Shown: in pieces, positions 1 to 5,862 of the stretch
Position numbering within the stretch: the stretch's first letter is position 1
How the letters are laid out: every line of letters begins with the position of its first letter
Source of the DNA: Lachnospiraceae bacterium
GTDB taxonomy: Bacteria > Bacillota > Clostridia > Lachnospirales > Lachnospiraceae
Direction of reading: 5' to 3'
Length of the DNA: 7,291 bases
NCBI GenBank assembly: GCA_017473665.1
Contig: JAFUKK010000159.1
Location: 1-7,291, forward strand
Made by a program: the position numbers and the translations under genes
The notes under the pieces: generated by a model
The model's database searches: none
Told to the model about the DNA's origin: nothing
What the model saw: the letters and a program-made list of their open reading frames with translations, nothing else

Positions 1-218
1 ACCGGTAATGCGTGAGTGTATTCCTGGCCCCGGTTCAGCTGGTCATAGCTTCGGCACAGATAGCTCAGGGAACGGTCCGACCAGTCATGCCGGTTGACCA
101 CCTGCATCTCCAGATTCATGATCATGCAGTGGTTGATTTCCACCTTGATATCCAGGATGAAATCCTTGGCATTATAGCCGGAAGCCTGTTCGAAAGTAAC
201 AGATGTGTTTTTAGACAT
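1..218 (-). CDS. Rpn/PDDEXK_2-family nuclease or putative transposase, 5' part (cut by window edge)
   Basis: The first 72 codons are visible; the rest lies beyond the left edge. The family (Rpn, recombination-promoting nucleases related to transposase_31/PDDEXK_2) consists of PD-(D/E)XK-fold DNA endonucleases. Visible family marks are D23 in FILDIKVE, E37-x-Q39 in NLEMQVV (the D...ExQ metal-binding core), and the following WSDRSLSYLCRSYDQLNRGQ block at about residues 46-65, which is typical of Clostridia members. The start at 218 is supported by an excellent AAGGAGGG ribosome binding site about 5 nt upstream. The N-terminus is odd: the catalytic strand begins around residue 20, whereas family members normally have some 50 or more residues before it, so this copy looks N-terminally shortened. 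It sits downstream of two terminators and has its own TATAAT box, so it is probably not part of the sugar operon. Family assignment is confident; whether the protein is active is unknown. Confidence 0.8.
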   Translation of the reverse strand, partial: MSKNTSVTFEQASGYNAKDFILDIKVEINHCMIMNLEMQVVNRHDWSDRSLSYLCRSYDQLNRGQEYTHALP

Positions 219-231
219 AATGTCCCTCCTT
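219..231 (-). promoter_or_regulatory. Strong ribosome binding site of the Rpn-like gene
   Basis: On the minus strand AAGGAGGG is followed by ACATT and then ATG at 218. This near-perfect Shine-Dalgarno fixes the start, even though the resulting protein is short at its N-terminus compared with relatives. Confidence 0.75.
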
Positions 232-248
232 GTGTAACTAAGTATGTG

Positions 249-254
249 ATTATA
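249..254 (-). promoter_or_regulatory. Candidate -10 box (TATAAT) for the Rpn-like gene
   Basis: A perfect TATAAT reads on the minus strand at 254-249, about 31 bp upstream of the ATG at 218. It would give a leader of roughly 25 nt. The hexamer 17 bp upstream falls in the terminator stem (GCGTCT) and does not resemble TTGACA, and there is no TG extension. The promoter is plausible from its location between a terminator and a strong ribosome binding site, but the -35 is not convincing. Confidence 0.4.
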
Positions 255-259
255 AGTTG

Positions 260-279
260 AAAAAATCGGCGAGACGCCG
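260..279 (-). terminator. Intrinsic terminator 2 (distal)
   Basis: On the minus strand CGGCG-TCT-CGCCG forms a 5-bp all-G:C stem at 279-267. It is followed by A and six T (265-260). It is preceded by a second small hairpin, GCTCC-GTTC-GGAGC, at 300-287. The short stem with a U-tract fits a Rho-independent terminator. It acts as a second barrier between the sugar operon and the Rpn-like gene. Confidence 0.65.
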
Positions 280-286
280 TAAGAAT

Positions 287-300
287 GCTCCGAACGGAGC
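287..300 (-). repeat. Small hairpin next to terminator 2
   Basis: GCTCC-GTTC-GGAGC on the minus strand gives a 5-bp stem with a 4-nt loop, 7 nt upstream of the terminator stem at 279. It has no U-tract of its own. It may be part of a two-hairpin 3' end or incidental. Confidence 0.5.
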
Positions 301-344
301 TGATAAGGAAAGTGTAGCACAAACACTGTATGCTAGCAAGACTA

Positions 345-411
345 TATAAAAACTTCCCCCGGCAGGGATGAGAGTTCCCAGTACCGAAACTCCCAAGGCC
401 TTTGCCGGGGG
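345..411 (-). terminator. Intrinsic terminator 1 with a long, internally structured loop
   Basis: On the minus strand a perfect 9-bp stem, CCCCCGGCA (411-403) with TGCCGGGGG (364-356), is followed by AAGTTTTTATATA. The U-tract lies at 352-348. The 38-nt interior is itself foldable: GAGTT (392-388) pairs with AACTC (376-372), and GG/CC pairs can extend that inner stem across a bulge. This is the likely end of the gmd-to-manC transcript, about 85 bp after the manC stop. A simple terminator rarely needs such a long interior; see the findings. Confidence 0.75.
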
Positions 412-495
412 ATTGATTACACTTTATAAACTGTCCACTCAAATAATCTAATAACATGGTAACAGTTATTGCTGCCTCGTTTACTTCCTGAAGGA

Positions 496-1569
496 TTACA
501 GATACTTTGCTCCGCTGTCACTGCCACGCAACTGCTCCAGCACCTTCTTGATATCTCCCATATGAATCTTGTCACCGATTAAGGTCACATCCTCAGTATC
601 TACTACTACGATACCGTCCAGACCTACAGTGGCAATCAGCTTATCCTGGGCTTCGATGATGGAGTTCTTAGTATTTACGGTGACCACATTGCCGGTAAGA
701 GTGTTGCCGGATTCGTCTCCGCCCTTGATACGTCCTACAGCCAACCAGGAGCCCACATCATCCCATCCGAACTGGCCGGGAATCACATAAATATCCTGAG
801 CCTTCTCCATGATACCGTAGTCTACGGACTCAGAACGCATAGCTGTGAATTGCTCACATAATACCTGCTTCTCATCTGCAGTACCGATACTGTCGCTGAT
901 TTTCTGCAGTTTCTCATAGATGTCGGGCATATATTTCTCCATGGAGGACATAACGGTGGATGCCTTCCATACAAACATACCGCTGTTCCAGAAATACTCT
1001 CCGCTGTTCAAATACTGAATAGCTGTCTCTCTGTCGGGCTTTTCTACAAAACGCTCTACTGCATTGGCTTTGCCCTTGGATACAGCACTGTTTTTCTTGA
1101 TATAACCATATCCGGTCTCAGGACAGTCGGGGGTGATACCGATGGTAACGATATTACTCTCCTGCTCTGCAATATCAATGGCTTCCTGTAATACCTCACG
1201 GAAAATATCCTCATACTTAATCAAGTGGTCAGATGCCAGCACCATCATAACGGAATCCTCGCCCTTTTTCAGCATATAAGCGGCTCCCAAACCGATACAG
1301 GGAGCGGTATTACGGCCTACAGGCTCACAGAGAATATTCTCCACGGGGATCTCCGGCAACTGCTCCTGCACCAATGCCTTATAATTTTCATTGGTGGCAA
1401 TGTAGATATCCTCCATCTTTACCATGGGACGGATACGGTCCACGGTCAACTGAATCATGGTTCTGCCACATCCTGATACATCAATAAACTGCTTGGGGCA
1501 ATTGGTTCTGCTTCTGGGCCAGAATCTCTCTCCCTTACCACCTGCCATAATTAATGCTGTTACTTTCAT
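496..1569 (-). CDS. manC: Mannose-1-phosphate guanylyltransferase (GDP-mannose pyrophosphorylase), stand-alone
   Basis: This 357-residue cytoplasmic enzyme makes GDP-mannose from mannose-1-phosphate and GTP. All key family motifs are present: GGKGERFWPRSR...PKQF (10-28, nucleotide binding), EPVGRNTAP (82-90), ASDH (112-115, metal Asp), FVEKP (174-178, sugar phosphate binding), FWNSGMFVW (193-201), SVDYGIMEK (248-256) and GWDDVGSW (268-275). There is no C-terminal PMI cupin, so it is the short single-domain form of usual length. An in-frame ATG exists at 1632, but it lies inside the preceding gene and has no ribosome binding site. The ATG at 1569 follows AAAGGAAG by 8 nt and begins with the expected MKVTALIMAGGKG. 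It is the last gene of the cluster, 25 bp after the fusion gene. Arginine codons appear to be only CGT and AGA, as in gmd and unlike the genes between them. Confidence 0.93.
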   Translation of the reverse strand: MKVTALIMAGGKGERFWPRSRTNCPKQFIDVSGCGRTMIQLTVDRIRPMVKMEDIYIATNENYKALVQEQLPEIPVENILCEPVGRNTAPCIGLGAAYMLKKGEDSVMMVLASDHLIKYEDIFREVLQEAIDIAEQESNIVTIGITPDCPETGYGYIKKNSAVSKGKANAVERFVEKPDRETAIQYLNSGEYFWNSGMFVWKASTVMSSMEKYMPDIYEKLQKISDSIGTADEKQVLCEQFTAMRSESVDYGIMEKAQDIYVIPGQFGWDDVGSWLAVGRIKGGDESGNTLTGNVVTVNTKNSIIEAQDKLIATVGLDGIVVVDTEDVTLIGDKIHMGDIKKVLEQLRGSDSGAKYL

Positions 1570-1577
1570 AATCAATA

Positions 1578-1585
1578 CTTCCTTT
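1578..1585 (-). promoter_or_regulatory. Ribosome binding site deciding the manC start
   Basis: AAAGGAAG on the minus strand lies 8 nt before the ATG at 1569 and supports that start over the upstream in-frame ATG at 1632. The same AAAGGAAG-8 nt-ATG arrangement precedes the fusion gene. Confidence 0.7.
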
Positions 1586-1594
1586 CCCGTTTCT

Positions 1595-3943
1595 CTATAT
1601 TCTGGTAATGATGAGTTCACACTGTCCCTCAATCACAGATATTTCATTGGACTTGGGCATAAAGATACTTTCTCCGGCCTTAAAATCCATTACCTGGCTG
1701 CTATCCCTGCCGGCCCGGATACTACCGGAACCACTGATACATACCAGGGAAGTAAAGGACTCCTCTACACCTACCAGTTCCATAGTGCCATCCAATTGAT
1801 ATTGCATGCACTCAAAATACTTACATCTGCTGATGACGCGCTTTACATAGGTAGCTCCCTGTTCCACCGTATCCTCCAGCTTTTGGGGTTCATACCGGTC
1901 ATACCGGAGCACATCCAGTGCCTTGTCGATATGCAACTCCCGGAGATTACCAAACTTGTCCTTACGGCAATAGTCATAGAGACGATAGGTACAGTTGGAG
2001 CTCTGCTGTATCTCACAAATGAGCAGTCCGGCGCCAATGGCATGGACCGTACCAGCAGGGATAAAGTATGCCTCTCCTTTTTGCACGGGCACCTTATTGA
2101 GTATCTCCAAAATAGTATTATCTGCCAGCCTGCGAGCCACTTCCTCCCGGGTCACATCCCGGTTAAATCCACAATACAGATAAGAATCGGGCTCACAGTC
2201 GATGATGTACCACATCTCATTTTTGCCGTACTCATTCTCCACTGTCAGCGCATAATCATCGTCCGGATGTACCTGCACAGACAGGGAACCTTTGGCATCT
2301 ATAAATTTGATCAAGATGGGAAATGCATCCAGCGGACGACATTTCCATCCCCAATAATTTTTGCCGATAATATTCAGGTATTCCCCAAAGGACATACCCT
2401 TGTGACGTCCGGCGGCTACAATACTCTGACCCGCTTCATGAGCAGACAATTCCCAGCTCTCAGCCACAATATCATAATCGCATTTCTTTCCATAGAGCTC
2501 CTTGAGTCTGGTACCTCCCCAGAGATAATCCTTAAAGGCAGGACGTAGCTTCACAAAGGGCTCCGTCTGCATACCCAGCTGCTCCTCTGTCAGATCCGGT
2601 CTGCAATCAGTAATTTTGTCATCCTCTGTCACATTCTCGCCCACAGCTACTTCTATGATGACCAGTGGCTCATTGCCCACATTGGACACCTGATGTACCA
2701 CATCCCGGTTCACATCTATCACGTCATTGGTGTAATAAGTACCGCTGACACCCTCCAATTCAATCAAGGCTTCCCCGGATACCACGGACCAATGCTCACT
2801 TCGATATAAATGCTTGTGGGCGTAAATGGTCTTGCCGCATTGAATGACCACCTTTTTCACCCGATAGGTGGGCTCATCCACCAACAGCTCATAATTGCCC
2901 CATTGTCTGTAGCGGACTCTACCGCCCTCCACATGACCTGCTATCTGAGTATTCTCCTCCAGAATGGTCTTCAGATTTCCTGAGGCACCCTTTTTACCCA
3001 CATATACCGCATCCTTGGTGTTGACAATGACCATGTCCTCCAGCTCATTGGCTACCACCACACGTCTGGGACAATGGTTGATAATGTCCGTATTGGCACA
3101 TTCATATTGCACCTGCTGACCATCCATGGCCGTCCGCAGCTCGGTGGACTTCAAGTCCTCCAGACTACCGATATCCTTCCAATCAAAGGAAGCATGGACC
3201 ACCTTGGCATTCTTTGTTTTCTCAAACACTGCCCGTTCTACCGGCACTGCAGGAATACTTCTCATGACCTCGGGAGCAAAGGTATAGCTGTCCGGCTCCA
3301 CCTGACGCATCCGATAGGCCTGCTTGCACGCTTGATACACCTCCGGTGAATGCATCTCCAGCTCATGGAGATAATTACCCACACAGAACACAAACATGCC
3401 ACTATTGACCAAATAATCTCCGGCTGTCATATAGGTCCGTGCCAACTCTTTATCCGGCTTCTCAGTAAACTGCAGTACATCCTCTCCGGCATACCGGATA
3501 TATCCAAATCTATCCTCCGGTGCCTCTATGGGCATACCAAAGGTGACCAGTTGCCCTTCACCGCACAGCTCCTTGGCATGCATCAAATCATCCTTGTAGG
3601 CACCCTCCCCTACAATCTGGTCCGCAGGCACTACCAATACCACTTCGGACAGAGGTAACTGCATACAAGCCAAAGTAATGGCTGCAGTGGTCTTGCGACC
3701 CTCGCCCTCAAAAATATATCTATGAACTAATCCCTGAAAGGCACTGATCTGATTCTCCGCAATAAATCGATATTCCCGATTGGTAACGATGATAAACTCA
3801 TCACAATAGGGGATATTCCGGGCAATAGTCTCCTGAAACAGGGAATGGTCTCCCTGAATCTGTATAAATTGTTTGGGGTAATTTTTGCGGGACAGGGGCC
3901 ACAGACGGTCACCTGCTCCACCTGCCAGTATAATACACTTCAT
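1595..3943 (-). CDS. manC-manA: Fusion protein: ManC-like nucleotidyltransferase + type II PMI-like cupin + type I phosphomannose isomerase (ManA)
   Basis: This 782-residue cytoplasmic protein has three modules. (a) About 1-335 is a sugar-phosphate nucleotidyltransferase of the ManC family: GGAGDRLWPLSR (8-19), PKQF (23-26), FTEKP (159-163), NSGMFVF (180-186), WKDIGS (255-260). Several signatures deviate: RKTTAA (83-88) for RNTAPA, VPADQ (105-109) for VPxDH, PVERAVFEK (234-242) for SIDYAVMEK. (b) About 340-440 is the type II PMI-like cupin, RQWGNY (346-351) to SEHWSVVSG (382-390). (c) About 461-782 is a complete type I PMI (ManA) with predicted zinc ligands Q557, H559, E576 and H634, and catalytic Arg candidate R654 in TYRLYDY. 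A linker lies near 441-460. The ManA module should interconvert fructose-6-P and mannose-6-P; activity of modules a and b is uncertain. ManC proteins are usually about 470 residues and ManA about 315, so the length equals a simple fusion with no frameshift. The start has AAAGGAAG 8 nt upstream, overlapping the stop of the AraC gene. Confidence 0.9.
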   Translation of the reverse strand: MKCIILAGGAGDRLWPLSRKNYPKQFIQIQGDHSLFQETIARNIPYCDEFIIVTNREYRFIAENQISAFQGLVHRYIFEGEGRKTTAAITLACMQLPLSEVVLVVPADQIVGEGAYKDDLMHAKELCGEGQLVTFGMPIEAPEDRFGYIRYAGEDVLQFTEKPDKELARTYMTAGDYLVNSGMFVFCVGNYLHELEMHSPEVYQACKQAYRMRQVEPDSYTFAPEVMRSIPAVPVERAVFEKTKNAKVVHASFDWKDIGSLEDLKSTELRTAMDGQQVQYECANTDIINHCPRRVVVANELEDMVIVNTKDAVYVGKKGASGNLKTILEENTQIAGHVEGGRVRYRQWGNYELLVDEPTYRVKKVVIQCGKTIYAHKHLYRSEHWSVVSGEALIELEGVSGTYYTNDVIDVNRDVVHQVSNVGNEPLVIIEVAVGENVTEDDKITDCRPDLTEEQLGMQTEPFVKLRPAFKDYLWGGTRLKELYGKKCDYDIVAESWELSAHEAGQSIVAAGRHKGMSFGEYLNIIGKNYWGWKCRPLDAFPILIKFIDAKGSLSVQVHPDDDYALTVENEYGKNEMWYIIDCEPDSYLYCGFNRDVTREEVARRLADNTILEILNKVPVQKGEAYFIPAGTVHAIGAGLLICEIQQSSNCTYRLYDYCRKDKFGNLRELHIDKALDVLRYDRYEPQKLEDTVEQGATYVKRVISRCKYFECMQYQLDGTMELVGVEESFTSLVCISGSGSIRAGRDSSQVMDFKAGESIFMPKSNEISVIEGQCELIITRI

Positions 3944-3957
3944 CTGCTAGTCTTCCT

Positions 3958-4845
3958 TTATGCTCTAATCCACTGGGCCCATCTGGCACGATACTCCTCC
4001 GGGGACATCCCTTCCTGGGAACGGAACATCTGCTGCATCATAATCAAATCGCCGATGCCGGACTGCACTGCCACTTCTTCTATGGGCGTAATGGTAAATC
4101 TCAGCAACTCCTTGGCTGCATTCAAGCGTCTATTACTAATGTACTCCGCCATAGTGATGCCAAAATACTTGACAAATACTTCATCCAACACAGTCGCAGA
4201 CTGTCCAAAGTGTCCCTCCGCATCTGCCAGCACTTCGCGGTCTGCGTAGCTGTCATTCAGATATTCTCTTATCTCCTGTGCCAGCTGACGCTGACTCTCA
4301 CCGGTGTCCACGGTTCCTGCCGCCACATGGGCAATCACTTTATTCAACAAATGTAATAGTAACTCTCCGCAGTCCAACTCTGCAATAAGACTTTTATCCT
4401 GTTGTTTCTCCAGCAACTCTCCGATAATCCCATTCCAAGGCTCCGTATCTGCCACATGGAATACCGCACTGTCATAGTAACGGGCAAACAGCTCGTGATA
4501 ACCCTTGGCTCCCCGGCCATTGAAATGTACCCAAGCCAGCTTCCAAGCATCCTGCTCATCACTGATATGCTCGTAATGTTTCATACAATCTATCAGGGCG
4601 CAGTCTCCCTTGGCAATGTCATAATGCTTGCCTTCGATTTCCAGGCTACCCTTGCCTTCCAGTACCATCAGGAATAAATAAGAGTCCACCTGCTCCCGGA
4701 TACATCTGTGGGGAGTCAGGCTCTCCAAACGTCCCACTTCCTGCACATACAATAAATGCTGCTTGGCAAAGGCACCGGGGGTATGGAGACTTCTCTCAGA
4801 ACGTGTGATGCTAGGCTGCGCAAATAATCCTTCTTTCTTTATCAT
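3958..4845 (-). CDS. AraC-family transcriptional regulator
   Basis: A 295-residue predicted DNA-binding regulator. The N-terminal half (about 40-135) looks like the AraC-type cupin ligand-binding domain, with VLEGKGSLEIEGKHYDIAKGD at about 61-81 and AWVHFNG at 104-110. The C-terminal 100 residues form the two helix-turn-helix unit: first HTH about 203-247 (VFVKYFGITMAEYISNRR, then AAKELL), second about 254-290 (IEEVAVQSGIGDLIMMQQMF, then GMSPEEYRARW). The second HTH lacks the common GF-x-D-xSYF core (here GIGDLIMMQQMF), so its base recognition may be specialised. The gene sits 12 bp after rmd; the rmd stop TAG is part of its TAGGAGG ribosome binding site. It lies 14 bp before the fusion gene, so it is co-transcribed with the enzymes. 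The ligand may be a sugar or sugar phosphate of this pathway, but that is inferred from context only. Confidence 0.88.
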   Translation of the reverse strand: MIKKEGLFAQPSITRSERSLHTPGAFAKQHLLYVQEVGRLESLTPHRCIREQVDSYLFLMVLEGKGSLEIEGKHYDIAKGDCALIDCMKHYEHISDEQDAWKLAWVHFNGRGAKGYHELFARYYDSAVFHVADTEPWNGIIGELLEKQQDKSLIAELDCGELLLHLLNKVIAHVAAGTVDTGESQRQLAQEIREYLNDSYADREVLADAEGHFGQSATVLDEVFVKYFGITMAEYISNRRLNAAKELLRFTITPIEEVAVQSGIGDLIMMQQMFRSQEGMSPEEYRARWAQWIRA

Positions 4846-4857
4846 ATACTCTCCCTC

Positions 4858-5796
4858 CTACACACGGGCACGCCAGTAATCCAGCGTCTCCTGAATGGTC
4901 TGCTTAAGCGGTATCTGTGGCTTCCAGCCGGTCAACTCATTTATCTTGGTAATATCTGCCTCGATAATGGGTACATCCACAGGGCGCAATTTATTAGGGT
5001 CTATCTCCACCTGAATCTCTGCACTGGACAGGGATACAATCAGGTCCAATATCTCCTGTATGGCCTGGGCATTGCCACTACCTACATTGTAGGTCTCTCC
5101 GGGTGTGCCTGCAGCTACCAGTCCCACATAGGCTTTCACCACATCCCGCACATCGGTAAAATCTCTCTTCGCCGCCAGATTGCCCACCTTCATCACCGGC
5201 TCACGTAATCCCTTTTCTATCTCTGCCACCTGCTTACAGAAGTCGGATACCACAAACATAGGGGCCTGTCCGGGACCAATATGATTGAACGCACGGACCA
5301 TCATCAGCTCCATGTCGTAAGCTTTGGAATAAATATTGCCAATCATATTCTGACAAGCCTTGGTAGCCGCATAGATATTACCGGGACGCAGAGCATTCTC
5401 CTCGGAAATAGGAGTCTCTCCCGGACGGATATGTCCATATTCCTCCCCAGAACCAATGAGCAGTACACGGGGCTTGTAAAACAGTTCCCGGATAGCATCC
5501 ATCACATTCACACTGCCCTTAATATTTACATCTATGGTGAGACCGGGATTTTTCCAAGCCAGGCCCACGGAGCTCTGGGCTGCCAGATGAAAGATATAGT
5601 CCGGACGAATCTCAAATAATAATGCTACGATAGCGTCCTTATCCATAATATCCAAGTCATATACCCGGGCATGAGGATTATCAAGCTGCTCATGGGGAAG
5701 CTTGGTAGCATATGCCTCTATACCACTTTCATACATCTCCTCTATGAGATAATTGCCTACGAATCCGGCAGCACCGATTACTAAGCCTTTTTTCAT
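4858..5796 (-). CDS. rmd: GDP-6-deoxy-D-mannose reductase (GDP-4-keto-6-deoxymannose reductase)
   Basis: A 312-residue extended short-chain dehydrogenase of normal family length. It reduces the 4-keto group of the Gmd product, giving GDP-D-rhamnose. Visible features: Rossmann motif GAAGFVG (8-14), HLAAQSSV (70-77), GSGEEYG around S116, catalytic Y142-x3-K146, NHIGPGQ (171-177), FVVSDFCKQVAEIE (181-194), RDFTDVRD (211-218) and RPVDVP (271-276). The NHIGPGQ...FVVSDFxxQ block is typical of the Rmd branch rather than of GDP-L-fucose synthase (Fcl/WcaG), which also epimerises. A related reductase making GDP-6-deoxy-D-talose cannot be excluded from sequence alone. The start at 5796 has AGAGGG 7 nt upstream. 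It follows gmd after 66 bp and is coupled to the AraC gene, whose ribosome binding site overlaps its stop codon. Confidence 0.88.
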   Translation of the reverse strand: MKKGLVIGAAGFVGNYLIEEMYESGIEAYATKLPHEQLDNPHARVYDLDIMDKDAIVALLFEIRPDYIFHLAAQSSVGLAWKNPGLTIDVNIKGSVNVMDAIRELFYKPRVLLIGSGEEYGHIRPGETPISEENALRPGNIYAATKACQNMIGNIYSKAYDMELMMVRAFNHIGPGQAPMFVVSDFCKQVAEIEKGLREPVMKVGNLAAKRDFTDVRDVVKAYVGLVAAGTPGETYNVGSGNAQAIQEILDLIVSLSSAEIQVEIDPNKLRPVDVPIIEADITKINELTGWKPQIPLKQTIQETLDYWRARV

Positions 5797-5816
5797 ATCG
5801 TTACCCTCTTACAAGA

Positions 5817-5842
5817 AAAGGAATTCTATCAAGAATTCCTTT
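5817..5842 (-). repeat. Hairpin between gmd and rmd, possible weak terminator or processing site
   Basis: AAAGGAATTCT and AGAATTCCTTT form a perfect 11-bp inverted repeat with a 4-nt loop. On the minus strand the 3' arm runs into TTTTCTTGT, so the shape is like an A/U-flanked intrinsic terminator with an A+T-rich stem. It lies 20 nt after the gmd stop and 20 nt before the rmd start. It may reduce read-through, stabilise the gmd 3' end, or mark an RNase site. Confidence 0.7.
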
Positions 5843-5862
5843 CCAATCTAATCAATTATTCT

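Noticed and set aside
365..395. GGGATGAGAG...CGAAAC on the plus strand, resembling a hammerhead ribozyme core
   Set aside because: The CUGAUGA core is incomplete and the sequence between does not form a proper stem II. The region is better explained as a minus-strand terminator.
122..457. 111-codon open frame on the minus strand after manC
   Set aside because: It runs through both terminators and overlaps the Rpn-like gene in another frame. It has no ribosome binding site and the translation shows no family-like pattern.
450..470. AATAAC/GTTATT 6-bp dyad after manC
   Set aside because: It is A+T-rich, short, and not followed by a U-tract on the minus strand; it is probably incidental.
1570..1632. 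Upstream in-frame start for manC at 1632 (21 extra residues)
   Set aside because: It overlaps the end of the fusion gene and has no ribosome binding site. The extension is not family-like, and the ATG at 1569 has AAAGGAAG at 8 nt.
1457..2548. 363-codon open frame on the plus strand
   Set aside because: It is antisense to the fusion gene and the manC start. The sense-strand protein has clear domain motifs and the plus-strand translation resembles nothing, so it is a shadow frame.
3845..4249. 134-codon plus-strand open frame across the araC/fusion junction
   Set aside because: It is antisense to two well-supported genes, lacks a ribosome binding site and has no recognisable domain.
4858..5796. 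GDP-L-fucose synthase (Fcl/WcaG) as alternative for the reductase
   Set aside because: The NHIGPGQ and FVVSDFCKQVAEIE blocks and overall pattern fit the Rmd branch; I see no Fcl-like signature.
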